From Desulfotomaculum sp. (GTDB lineage Bacteria; Bacillota; Desulfotomaculia; Desulfotomaculales; Nap2-2B), in contig DMZI01000012.1 of the NCBI GenBank assembly GCA_003485325.1, positions 1 to 15,015 of the forward strand: DNA of 15,015 nucleotides. Reading direction: 5' to 3'. The translations under genes and the position numbers were made by a program. Of the stretch, positions 5,682 through 12,646 are shown piece by piece (position 1 is the stretch's first letter; every line of letters begins with the position of its first letter). The notes under the pieces were generated by a model that saw only the letters and a list, made by a program, of their open reading frames with translations, searched no databases and was not told the origin of the DNA.

Positions 5682-5933
5682 TTATGGCATCCTTTTAACT
5701 CCGTCCATATTGGACCCGCCGGGGCCTTTTGTAGCGTATGTTTTACAGCAGGTGGACATGCAGGCGCCGCCCGCAGGAGTCGGTGAGAGCTGTTTGGCCA
5801 TCGCGGCGTCTACAGTATCGGGCTGACTGCCGCTGAAACTATCCGAGGTGACAAGAATCTCGTTGGCTTTGCACATGTTTCCCTGGTTCCAGTAATGACA
5901 ATCGTTTACAAGACAGTGGATATGCTGATCCAT
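5682..5933 (-). CDS. DUF1540 small cysteine-rich protein
   Basis: The product has 83 residues. The N-terminus holds the DUF1540 signature: C7, C12, then HYWNQGNMC with C21, then A-E-I-V. A second cysteine group, C58 with C62-C63 (ACMSTCCKTY), lies near the C-terminus. DUF1540 is common in spore-forming clostridia and its role is unknown; metal binding through the cysteines is plausible inference. The start ATG has GGAAAGGA upstream. The middle (residues 30-55) is serine/proline-rich and probably flexible. Confidence 0.85.
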   Translation of the reverse strand: MDQHIHCLVNDCHYWNQGNMCKANEILVTSDSFSGSQPDTVDAAMAKQLSPTPAGGACMSTCCKTYATKGPGGSNMDGVKRMP

Positions 5934-5973
5934 TTTTTCAAGTCCTTTCCCTTAAAGAATTATTTTTATTTAT

Positions 5974-6002
5974 TCTTTACCTTGCGAAGAATTTTATGTA
6001 AA
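5974..6002 (-). promoter_or_regulatory. candidate promoter of the DUF1540 gene
   Basis: On the minus strand TTTACA (5997-6002), a 17-nt spacer and TAAAGA (5974-5979) lie about 40 bp before the DUF1540 start. The match is fair, and a sporulation sigma factor cannot be excluded. Confidence 0.35.
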
Positions 6003-6052
6003 TCAATAAAAAATGACAACCTAATTTAATTCCGCCTGCTGATCGTCAACAC

Positions 6053-6159
6053 AGGAGGTTTTTGTATGAATATCACCGGAGATTACTCATTGGCTGCGCC
6101 CTGTGGAACTGTTCAAAGTTAAGCCAAAGGATTTTATTGACCTTATGTCGAAGAAATAG
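6053..6159 (+). pseudogene. gene remnant with strong ribosome site
   Basis: AGGAGG (6053-6058) and ATG (6066) start an 18-codon frame, MNITGDYSLAAPCGTVQS, that stops at 6122. It resembles the first residues of SRPBCC/CoxG-type proteins (M-I-GEY-L-AP---V). An overlapping frame continues from there as VELFKVKPKDFIDLMSKK and stops at 6157-6159, which looks like a protein C-terminus. I infer that a deletion fused the start of one gene to the end of the same or another gene. A short leader peptide for the operon downstream is the alternative. Both readings are uncertain. Confidence 0.35.
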
Positions 6160-6194
6160 ATGTGCCGATAAATTTATATTTTAATGAAGGCTTT

Positions 6195-6857
6195 ATGAAA
6201 ACACAAAAACAACTCAGCCTGTTCGCCGGCGGTTTTGGAAGCGGGAAAACAGAAGTTGCCCTGAATTACGCTGTAAACCTTCATCAAAAGGGTTTTCCTG
6301 TAACAGTAGTAGATCTGGATATTCTAAACCATTATTTCAGAGCCGGCACGGCTAAAAAAAGCCTGGAAAAGATGGGTATTGCCATGATCTCACCCAGAGA
6401 AGAACTGGCTTACGCGGATCTTCCTGCCCTATCCCCGGGTATATATAGTGTGCTTCAGGGAGGAAAGGGTTACGGTGTTCTGGATATAGGCGGTGACGAT
6501 CTGGGCGCAATAGCGCTGAGCCGTTTCAGGGAAGATATACCTGAGGACGGCCACTGTTTTTTTCTGGTGGTTAATCCGTACCGGCCGATGACAGCTGATG
6601 TTAAGGGAATCGATAAGGTCAAAAGAAGCATCGAAAGCGCATCCAGGCTTAAAATCCATGCCCTGGTCAGCAATCCCAACCTTGGCCATGGAACGGATAT
6701 AGAAACAGTAATGAACGGGCACCAAATTGTAATGAAGGCATCGGAGGAACTCGGCCTGCCGGTTGATTTCCTTAGTATTCGCAGGGATCTGGCTGATCTT
6801 ATAGCAGTTGAACTGCCGCTGCTGCCAATGGACCTTTTTATAAAGCCGCCCTGGTAA
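6195..6857 (+). CDS. P-loop NTPase leading the oxidoreductase operon
   Basis: The start chosen is ATG 6195 (MKTQKQLSLFAGG, 220 residues), which has GAAGG just upstream; a GTG at 6162 would add 11 residues but has no good ribosome site. Residues 12-20 (GGFGSGKTE) are a Walker A loop with a strand before it. VTVVDLDILNHYFR at 36-49 resembles the nucleotide-switch region of MinD/CobQ-type SIMIBI NTPases, YGVLDIGGDD at 93-102 is a Walker B-like strand, and VVNPYRP (125-131) and LVSNPNLG (157-164) could be base-recognition loops. It lies 42 bp before the ferredoxin gene with no terminator, so it is probably co-transcribed with the 2-oxoacid oxidoreductase. A role in assembly or regulation of that enzyme is inference only. 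Confidence 0.8.
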   Translation: MKTQKQLSLFAGGFGSGKTEVALNYAVNLHQKGFPVTVVDLDILNHYFRAGTAKKSLEKMGIAMISPREELAYADLPALSPGIYSVLQGGKGYGVLDIGGDDLGAIALSRFREDIPEDGHCFFLVVNPYRPMTADVKGIDKVKRSIESASRLKIHALVSNPNLGHGTDIETVMNGHQIVMKASEELGLPVDFLSIRRDLADLIAVELPLLPMDLFIKPPW

Positions 6858-6899
6858 GAATTTTTAAAACTGATATAAGGAATTTGGAGGGAAGCGCGT

Positions 6900-7115
6900 T
6901 TGTCAAAAGTAACTTTTCGGGAGGACCGCTGTAAAGGCTGTCAGCTCTGTACTACCGCTTGTCCTAAGAAAATAATTGTTATGGCAAGCAGCATCAATGA
7001 AATGGGTTATCATATCGCATCTGTGACTGAGCAGGAAAAATGCACGGGCTGCGGCCTTTGTGTAATCATGTGTCCTGACATGGTAATCGAAGTGGAAAGG
7101 GGGCAGGCGGGTTGA
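6900..7115 (+). CDS. vorD: 2-oxoacid:ferredoxin oxidoreductase, ferredoxin (delta) subunit
   Basis: The start is TTG 6900 with GGAGGG about 8 nt upstream. The 71-residue protein carries two [4Fe-4S] motifs: C11, C14, C17, C21-P and C48, C51, C54, C58-P. It is the electron-transfer subunit that takes electrons from the thiamine diphosphate centre of the beta subunit and passes them to free ferredoxin. The stop overlaps the start of the alpha-subunit gene by four bases (TTGA). KorD is an equally valid name, because the substrate class cannot be settled from this subunit. Confidence 0.85.
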   Translation: MSKVTFREDRCKGCQLCTTACPKKIIVMASSINEMGYHIASVTEQEKCTGCGLCVIMCPDMVIEVERGQAG

Positions 7116-8182
7116 GAAGATTTTTAATGAAGGGGAATGACGCTATCGGTGAAGGGGCTATTCTGGCCGGGTGCCGTCACTTTTTCGGCTACCCGATAAC
7201 ACCGCAGAGCGAAGTTGCGCATTATCTTGCTAAAAGGCTTCCTGAAGTAGGAGGGCTTTTCATGCAGGCCGAAAGCGAACTGGCCTCCATTAATCTGGTT
7301 TTTGGCGCAGCCTGCGCCGGGGCCAGAGTAATGACTGCCTCCTCCAGCCCGGGAGTCAGTCTGATGCAGGAAGGGCTTTCTTTTCTTGCAGGATCTGAAC
7401 TCCCCTGCGTATTGGTGAATATTATGCGCGGAGGCCCCGGCCTTGGCAATATAGGGCCTTCACAGGGTGATTACTTTCAGGCAACCAGAGGCGGAGGTCA
7501 CGGCGATTATTACACGATTGTGCTGGCCCCAAATTCGGTGCAGGAAATCCTTGACATCATGAAAAAGGCATTCGACCTTTCCGACATGTACCGCATGCCG
7601 GTGGTAGTCATGGCGGACGGCATTATGGGGCAGATGATGGAACCGGTAGTGATTGACGAAGAAAAAAGTGTTGAGATACCTCCCCGGCCGTGGGCTACTA
7701 TAGGCAGGGATTATCACGAGGATAGAAATGAGATTAATTCTCTATTTGTTGTCCTTGAAGAGATGGAAGAAGTGAATTTAAGGCTTTTACACAAGTATGA
7801 AGAAATTCGCGCCAAGGAAACACTCTGCGAGGAATACATGCTGAATGACGCCGAAGTTGCCCTGGTGGCTTTCGGCACTGTCTCACGGATTTGCCGTGCG
7901 GTAGTTGACAAAGCACGCGAACAGGGTATCCGGGCCGGATTAATCCGTCCTATTACGCTGTGGCCGTTTCCCTATGATGTAATCAGCCGGGCCGCCAAAT
8001 CGGCCCAATGCCTTTTGGCGGTGGAAATGAACATGGGTCAGATGTTTGAGGACGTTGAAATCGGCGCAAAAGGCCGTGTGCCTGTATACCATTACGGCAG
8101 GCTTGGCGGAATGGTTCCGCTGGCCAAAGATATTTTAGAAGAACTGAAGAAAGTTAGCGAAAGGGGAGGAACAGGCCGATGA
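7112..8182 (+). CDS. vorB: 2-oxoacid:ferredoxin oxidoreductase, alpha subunit (VorB/KorA type)
   Basis: The product has 356 residues, the usual length for the separate alpha subunit of four-subunit enzymes. Residues 7-14 (KGNDAIGE), GYPITPQSE (26-34) and AESE (53-56, with the glutamate expected to activate thiamine diphosphate) are typical of the pyrimidine-binding domain. SSSPGVSLM (77-85) and RGGPGLGNIGP (106-116) follow. The RGGPGLGNI and GGGHGDY blocks resemble the branched-chain (2-ketoisovalerate) VorB group more than pyruvate enzymes, so I use vorB with reservation; 2-oxoglutarate (KorA) remains possible. Reaction: 2-oxoacid + CoA + oxidised ferredoxin to acyl-CoA + CO2 + reduced ferredoxin. 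The TTG start (TTGAGAAG) overlaps the ferredoxin stop; GGGGGCAGG precedes it. Confidence 0.88.
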   Translation: MRRFLMKGNDAIGEGAILAGCRHFFGYPITPQSEVAHYLAKRLPEVGGLFMQAESELASINLVFGAACAGARVMTASSSPGVSLMQEGLSFLAGSELPCVLVNIMRGGPGLGNIGPSQGDYFQATRGGGHGDYYTIVLAPNSVQEILDIMKKAFDLSDMYRMPVVVMADGIMGQMMEPVVIDEEKSVEIPPRPWATIGRDYHEDRNEINSLFVVLEEMEEVNLRLLHKYEEIRAKETLCEEYMLNDAEVALVAFGTVSRICRAVVDKAREQGIRAGLIRPITLWPFPYDVISRAAKSAQCLLAVEMNMGQMFEDVEIGAKGRVPVYHYGRLGGMVPLAKDILEELKKVSERGGTGR

Positions 8183-8925
8183 AAAAAATTACTGCAAGGC
8201 CATATAGCCTGAGGGACGTTCCCTTTCATTACTGCCCCGGCTGCATGCACGGAATTGCCCACCGCCTGGTTGCCGAAGTGATTGACGAACTAGGAGTCAG
8301 CGGGCGCACTATTGGAATTAGTTCGGTCGGATGTTCGGTTTTTGCAAAGCACTATTTTAATGTTGATATGATTCAGGCGGCGCATGGCCGTGCTCCTGCT
8401 GTAGCCACCGGCGTAAAAAGGGTGCTTCCTGACCGGGTGCTTTTTACATACCAGGGGGACGGCGATCTTGCCGCGATAGGAATTGGTGATTTTATTCACA
8501 CCGCTTCCCGCGGAGAAAAAATAACTACTATTTTTGTTAACAACACCGTTTATGGTATGACAGGCGGACAGATGGCGCCGACTACCCTGATCGGCCAGGT
8601 AACCAAGACAACCCCCTTCGGCAGATCGGTAGAAATTAACGGGAACCCGATCAGGGTCTGTGAACTGATTGCCCCGGTTGAGGGCGTGGCCTACGTGGAA
8701 AGGGTGTCGCTGCATAATCCCAAAGAAATAATCAAGGCAAAAAAGGCGATTAAGAGAGCATTTGAAATGCAACTCAACGGGATTGGCTTTTCCCTTGTCG
8801 AAGCCCTTTCGGCATGCCCGACCAACCTTGGACTGTCCCCGCTTGAAGCTATCAAATGGATGGAAGAAAAGATGATCCCTTTTTATCCGCTCGGGGTTTA
8901 CAAATCACCTGCGGGGGTGGTCTAA
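8179..8925 (+). CDS. vorA: 2-oxoacid:ferredoxin oxidoreductase, beta subunit (thiamine diphosphate)
   Basis: The product has 248 residues. HYCPGCMHG (residues 17-25) is the conserved CPGC-H motif near the N-terminus, and GCSVF follows at 51-55. AHGRA (68-72) precedes the diphosphate-binding motif GDGD (93-96), with the magnesium-binding NNTVYGMTGGQ at 121-131. The beta subunit binds thiamine diphosphate and decarboxylates the 2-oxoacid. ATGA overlap joins it to the alpha gene, with AGGGGAGG as ribosome site inside the alpha 3' end. The last ~30 residues (LSPLEAIKWMEEKMIPFYPLG) fit the family's C-terminus. KorB is the alternative name. Confidence 0.88.
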   Translation: MKKITARPYSLRDVPFHYCPGCMHGIAHRLVAEVIDELGVSGRTIGISSVGCSVFAKHYFNVDMIQAAHGRAPAVATGVKRVLPDRVLFTYQGDGDLAAIGIGDFIHTASRGEKITTIFVNNTVYGMTGGQMAPTTLIGQVTKTTPFGRSVEINGNPIRVCELIAPVEGVAYVERVSLHNPKEIIKAKKAIKRAFEMQLNGIGFSLVEALSACPTNLGLSPLEAIKWMEEKMIPFYPLGVYKSPAGVV

Positions 8926-9492
8926 ATGCATGAAGAAATCTATATTGCAGGCATCGGAGGCCAGGGTACCCTTTCAATGGGGCAAATGCTTGCCCTGGCG
9001 GCAACATCGGAGAATAAGGAGGTCTCCTATGTGCCCTTTTATGGACCGGAAAAACGCGGGGGTTTTGCAAACTGCGGCGTCACCATCTCCGACCACCCGA
9101 TAAGTTCTCCGATCATATCCGAACCTTCCGTGCTGGTGGTAATGAACAACCTCTCCCTGAAAAACTACGAAGATTCAGTCATCCCGGGGGGAATTATTAT
9201 TCTGAACAGCTCCATGGTTGACCTGGGTGTAAAAAGATCAGACGTCCGCGTAATTTCCATCCAAGCAAGCGAGGAAGCCGAGCAACTGGGTGACGTCAGA
9301 GTCACCAACAGTATAATTCTTGGCGCATTAATAGAGTTGACCGGTGTGGTATCCGCAGGCGCCGTAGAACAATCCCTTGAACAGATCCTGCCTGCACGAA
9401 ACCTGGATATGATCCCGATTAATCTTAAGGCACTGGAAAGAGGATCGGAACTGGCCAGGAATTATAAAAAGGCATGGAGTAATTTATCTTAA
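8926..9492 (+). CDS. vorC: 2-oxoacid:ferredoxin oxidoreductase, gamma subunit
   Basis: The product has 188 residues. GIGGQG (9-14) is the N-terminal signature of the gamma subunit, followed by a helix, YVPFYGPEKRGGFANC (35-50) and SSPIISEPSVLVVMN (60-74). The gamma domain helps close the active site and is thought to help bind CoA. Its ATG follows the beta stop codon with no spacing, and GGGGGTGG precedes it. A terminator 34 bp downstream ends the operon. KorC is the alternative symbol. Confidence 0.87.
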   Translation: MHEEIYIAGIGGQGTLSMGQMLALAATSENKEVSYVPFYGPEKRGGFANCGVTISDHPISSPIISEPSVLVVMNNLSLKNYEDSVIPGGIIILNSSMVDLGVKRSDVRVISIQASEEAEQLGDVRVTNSIILGALIELTGVVSAGAVEQSLEQILPARNLDMIPINLKALERGSELARNYKKAWSNLS

Positions 9493-9526
9493 ACAGCTTC
9501 GTCAAAAAAGTTGCAATTAGACTTAA

Positions 9527-9568
9527 AAGCCTCCTGATATTCTTACAAGGAGGCTTATACTATTTTTT
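9527..9568 (+). terminator. intrinsic terminator of the oxidoreductase operon
   Basis: AAGCCTCC (9527-9534) pairs perfectly with GGAGGCTT (9549-9556), then ATACTATTTTTT. It lies 34 bp after the gamma-subunit stop. Confidence 0.8.
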
Positions 9569-9611
9569 CCCCTGGTAAATTATTAAGTCATGTTATTAAC
9601 CGGCAAATATA

Positions 9612-9631
9612 TTGTCACTAAATGGTGACAA
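9612..9631. repeat. perfect inverted repeat TTGTCAC-N6-GTGACAA
   Basis: Two exact 7-bp arms are separated by six bases in an AT-rich gap between two terminators. The symmetry and size fit a dimeric regulator operator. A loose -10 (TATTAT) lies 19 nt after TTGTCA, so a promoter for a very short transcript ending at 9716 is conceivable. No protein is encoded here. Confidence 0.5.
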
Positions 9632-9683
9632 ATCCATATTATGTATTAGACGGCTTCTAATGCTCCATATTCCTCCTTTTTAG

Positions 9684-9716
9684 GAAGGAAGCCTTCACAG
9701 GGCTTCCTTCTTTTTT
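9684..9716 (+). terminator. second strong intrinsic terminator
   Basis: GAAGGAAGCC (9684-9693) pairs with GGCTTCCTTC (9701-9710), perfect over 10 bp, followed by a T6 run. It is the stronger of two terminators in this 370-bp gap, and no gene lies between them. Confidence 0.8.
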
Positions 9717-9764
9717 GTTTTATATTCCCCCTTACAAAAGAAAAAGGAAATATATATACTTAAT

Positions 9765-9779
9765 ACGCGATATACGCGT
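9765..9779. repeat. inverted repeat ACGCG-ATATA-CGCGT
   Basis: A perfect 5-5-5 palindrome about 85 bp before the TPR gene. A weak -35-like TTGAAA starts at its right edge (9779-9784). It may be an operator; I see no convincing -10. Confidence 0.35.
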
Positions 9780-9862
9780 TGAAAAACAGGAAGAACAATA
9801 AAGTATGTCGGTTTTAAAGACGTCGCGTTGTTTATTTCATTAAGGAATCGAAGAGGAATTAC

Positions 9863-11731
9863 ATGGACGATATTCAAAAGCTTGAAGAAAAAGGACGCAA
9901 GCAACTGGAAAGCGGCGATTATAGAAAAGCAGTCAGGACTTTTAACAAGGCGCTTGCATTTCAGGAAGATCATGTTATTCGCAACAACCTTTCAATGGCT
10001 TACTACTTGATGGATGATTATGATTCTTGCCTTCAATCACTCCAGCTGAACCTGGCAGATGGCGGTCCCCCCAACCCCTATGCCCACAGCCTAGCCTGTC
10101 TGACCCTGGTTAAAACCGGACAGCTCAGGGATGCCAGGATTCAACTGGAAAAAGCCATTAAAGAAATGGACGAAGGAACACGGGCGCTGTCCCGCTTCGG
10201 TAAACCTCCCTCCTCCTGGGATGAGTATACAATTATTATTCTGCGTGCAGCCGGAGCGCTGCAAGATCATAGACTGGTCTATGAATTATACAACAGGTGG
10301 CGCAGCCGGCAAAGCAACTGGGAGACCGCATATTTTGGCGGAGTGGCTGCGTTCAATCTAAAAAAGTACCGCCAGGCAGCCAGTTACTGGACTTCTATAG
10401 CCGGCAAATGGCTGCCGTTTACTATCTTGCAGCGGATCGCCGTGCTGGCGGACAGAAGAACCATACCGCATTTTACCCTTGAATATGCCCATTTTGACCC
10501 GGACAAAATTATGAAAATAGCCGAAGATGCTGCAGGTAATCCAACCAAAATGCAACAAATGATGAGCAACAGTACGGTCAGGCTTTTCTACCTGACCAAT
10601 ATTCTTGAAGAAGAAATGGAAATGGAATCGAGAAAATTATTTTTATCATACATGGTTCGTTACGGAGGAGAGTGGGGCTGCCAGTTGGGAAAAAACTGGT
10701 TGCTTTCACCGGCTATAAACGACGAATTAAAGATGACAATAGCTATGGCCTTTGTTGAAATCGGTGTTTTTCAACCCGGTGAACCCATTCAAGTATATTT
10801 TGACAACCAGCAGCAAGAGGTACGCGTACATGAGTTTGTCCCCAGCCGGGAGATGGACGCCAGAATGGTCCCGGTGTACGAAAAAGCCGTGAATCTTGCC
10901 AGGAATAATAATTATAAGGAAGCCACCCGCCTGCTGGAAAGTTCCTTCTATGAAGAAGGCAACTTCTATTTTCCAGCCCTGCTTCTGATGATCCGGCTCT
11001 ATCATAAACAGGGAGAGAAACAGAAAAAACATCATTTAATCGGAGTACTGGAATCTTTTTGCGAACAACTGGACGACTTCAAACTGCATCTTGAGGTGGC
11101 ACATATGTACCTGGATATAGGAGAAATTGATAGAGCTGCGTTACACGCTGCCGCAATAGAATCACAACACCCGCCAACGGAGAGTGAAGAATCCGAAATG
11201 CTGGATGAGATTTTAATGAAACTCTTTTTAGAAAACGATATCAACTCGTACAGTGATTTTATAATTGAAGATTACCGACGGCAAATTGAGGACAAGCGCC
11301 TTACTCAGATCCCCAGCCTTACCCAGGGCATAAAAAACATGCCGGCCAACTGGCTGAGCGCTGCCTGTCAATTATACTTACTTGCGCCGGCGCGTCTGCG
11401 TAAAGACCGGGAGCGGCAAATCATTACTTTTCTGCAAGAAGAACAGAACCTCCAAAAAATTATTCAGGACCTGGAACCGCCGGGCAGGGAACTTCTTCGC
11501 TACCTGCTTCAGCATGACGGATGGCGCCGAATCAACACGCTTACCCGTAAATTTGGTTCAATGGAGGAAGACGGCTTCTACTGGGAGGATACGTTACCAG
11601 AATCAACGCTTGGACAACTATGGCTCCGCTGCCTGCTTTTTGTCGGGCGTATGAAACTCAATGGACGCAATACGAAGATAGCCGTCGTTCCAATTGAACT
11701 CCGGCCGGCGCTTTGCCGGCTGTTGAGCTAA
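9863..11731 (+). CDS. TPR-repeat protein of unknown role
   Basis: The start is ATG 9863 after GAGGA at six bases. The product has 622 residues, no signal peptide and no membrane segments, so it is predicted to be cytoplasmic. The first three TPR-like repeats lie at about 4-37 (KLEEKGRKQLESGDYRKAV), 38-71 (NNLSMAYYLMDDYDSCLQSL) and 72-105 (YAHSLACLTLVKTGQLRDAR). More helical repeats follow at about 163-190, 335-365 (EKAVNLARNNNYKEATRLL) and 395-425 (LEVAHMYLDIGEIDRAALH). Residues about 535-610 form a compact C-terminal domain that begins LLRYLLQHDGWRRINTLTRK and looks winged-helix-like. TPR proteins hold partner proteins; the partner is not evident, and no enzyme domain is present. Several out-of-frame strings inside it are shadows. 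Confidence 0.85.
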   Translation: MDDIQKLEEKGRKQLESGDYRKAVRTFNKALAFQEDHVIRNNLSMAYYLMDDYDSCLQSLQLNLADGGPPNPYAHSLACLTLVKTGQLRDARIQLEKAIKEMDEGTRALSRFGKPPSSWDEYTIIILRAAGALQDHRLVYELYNRWRSRQSNWETAYFGGVAAFNLKKYRQAASYWTSIAGKWLPFTILQRIAVLADRRTIPHFTLEYAHFDPDKIMKIAEDAAGNPTKMQQMMSNSTVRLFYLTNILEEEMEMESRKLFLSYMVRYGGEWGCQLGKNWLLSPAINDELKMTIAMAFVEIGVFQPGEPIQVYFDNQQQEVRVHEFVPSREMDARMVPVYEKAVNLARNNNYKEATRLLESSFYEEGNFYFPALLLMIRLYHKQGEKQKKHHLIGVLESFCEQLDDFKLHLEVAHMYLDIGEIDRAALHAAAIESQHPPTESEESEMLDEILMKLFLENDINSYSDFIIEDYRRQIEDKRLTQIPSLTQGIKNMPANWLSAACQLYLLAPARLRKDRERQIITFLQEEQNLQKIIQDLEPPGRELLRYLLQHDGWRRINTLTRKFGSMEEDGFYWEDTLPESTLGQLWLRCLLFVGRMKLNGRNTKIAVVPIELRPALCRLLS

Positions 11732-11744
11732 AAACAGATGCTGA

Positions 11745-12013
11745 GACAATATCAACAACCAGGGTGCTAACCTCAAAGACCTTATCGTACGGCCCATAAC
11801 TTCCGAAGAGGAGAACGACTGGAACACCCTAATGGCCAAGCACCACTACTTAGGCTTTCGCTGCCTGTCAGGCAGGAGCCTCAAATACGCAGCTCTGCTT
11901 AATGGCCGATGGGTGGCGCTGATCGGCTGGGGCGCCGCAGCCTTGAAATGCAGCCCGCGGGACCGGTGGATCAATTGGTCACAGGAGCGGAAGTACGAAC
12001 GGCTGCAGCAAAT
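11745..12013 (+). pseudogene. DUF4338 (DruA-like) gene, truncated at both ends
   Basis: An open frame after the TGA at 11742-11744 reads NLKDLIVRPITSEEENDW, MAKHHYLGFRCLSGRSLKY, NGRWVALIGWGAAALKC and PRDRWINWSQERKYERLQQ. This is the N-terminal part of the DUF4338 family: RPIT-EEE, HHYLG, ALKC-RDRWI. There is no start codon before the conserved N-terminus except an internal ATG at 11832, and the sequence leaves the family pattern at about 12010. Members are usually around 300 residues, so more than half is missing. DUF4338 is found in the DruA protein of Druantia phage defence and also in genes near transposases. No other Druantia genes are here, so this is a relic, not a defence system. Confidence 0.7.
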
Positions 12014-12127
12014 GCAAATAAGTAAAAGAAATGCAATAATAAAAGGGATAATGGGCAATTGAAGGTGTTACATTAAGGCAATTATCTAGAATAACAGGAA
12101 TATCAAAGAGTGTAATTGATAGAATAT
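12014..12127 (+). pseudogene. REP-associated (RAYT/Y1) transposase, C-terminal relic
   Basis: The residues ISKRNAIIKGIMG, read in the frame of the DUF4338 relic, continue after a one-base frame change near 12056-12060 as IEGVTLRQLSRITGISKSVI and DRIW. This is the C-terminal helix-turn-helix tail typical of REP-associated tyrosine transposases and IS200-like relatives (EGVS-RQ-SR-TGIS---I-RI). The catalytic HUH domain is absent. The frame runs straight into the palindrome at 12128-12148, which supports the identification. Confidence 0.6.
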
Positions 12128-12148
12128 GGGGACAAGGCACCTGTCCCC
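12128..12148. repeat. REP palindrome linked to the RAYT relic
   Basis: GGGGACA-AGGCACC-TGTCCCC is a perfect 7-bp inverted repeat. Such GGGGACA...TGTCCCC palindromes are commonly found next to Y1/RAYT transposase genes in bacteria. No second copy is visible in this window. From 12149 to 12337 I see nothing further that I can support. Confidence 0.7.
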
Positions 12149-12337
12149 CCCACTCTCCTCTCTTTATAAGGCGGAAAGAAGATTTACTTAAACGTGTTTC
12201 CGGTTAACTGTCGGATACGATTTTTAGGCTTATCTACGAACAGCCTCTTGTTTCGTGATGCGCATTAGTATACCGTGACCCGGGGAAAACCTGTCTAATT
12301 GGTCTCCTTGAATCATTCCGGACGCAAAGAAGAGTCA

Positions 12338-12366
12338 TTGACAGCGAACTAACATAATGTTATCAT
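12338..12366 (+). promoter_or_regulatory. promoter and palindromic operator of the toxin-antitoxin pair
   Basis: TTGACA (12338-12343), exactly 17 nt, TATCAT (12361-12366): a near-consensus sigma-A promoter 31 bp before the antitoxin start. A perfect 13-bp palindrome, TAACAT-A-ATGTTA (12350-12362), overlaps the -10 box. It is the natural operator for the ribbon-helix-helix antitoxin, which usually represses its own operon. Confidence 0.7.
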
Positions 12367-12397
12367 AATTGCAGTTATGCTGTTGGGAGTGATAAAA

Positions 12398-12646
12398 ATG
12401 TTGCGAACTCAGATTCAGCTTTCCGAACGGCAGGTTACTGCTTTAAAGGCCAGGGCGGCCGCTGAAGGAGTTTCCCTGGCCGAGTTAATTCGCCGGTGCA
12501 TCGATCAAACGCTTGCTTCTTCAATAGATCCGGAGCCTGCGGAACGAATCCGGCGTGCTGCAGCTATTGCCGGCCGTTTCAACTCCGGTACCAGAGATCT
12601 GGCAATTAACCACGATAAATACCTTGCGGAGACTTTTTGCAAATGA
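12398..12646 (+). CDS. ribbon-helix-helix antitoxin
   Basis: The start is ATG 12398 (MLRTQIQLSERQ), with GGGAG eight bases upstream; the upstream ATG at 12377 would place the ribosome site inside the gene. The product has 82 residues. Residues 2-42 fit the ribbon-helix-helix fold: the strand RTQIQLSE, helix VTALKARAAAEG, then SLAELIRRCIDQTLA. The C-terminal part (about 46-82, with GTRDLAINHDKYLAETF) is the toxin-wrapping tail common in antitoxins of PIN toxins. Expected role: bind and block the toxin encoded next, and repress the promoter by binding the palindrome at 12350-12362. The stop overlaps the toxin start by four bases. Confidence 0.85.
   Translation: MLRTQIQLSERQVTALKARAAAEGVSLAELIRRCIDQTLASSIDPEPAERIRRAAAIAGRFNSGTRDLAINHDKYLAETFCK

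Noticed and set aside
8290..8772. 160-codon minus-strand open frame
   Set aside because: Lies wholly opposite the beta-subunit gene, which has full family motifs; a shadow frame.
11745..12013. Druantia defence system
   Set aside because: Only a truncated DUF4338/DruA-like relic is present; no helicase or other Druantia genes and no intact start.
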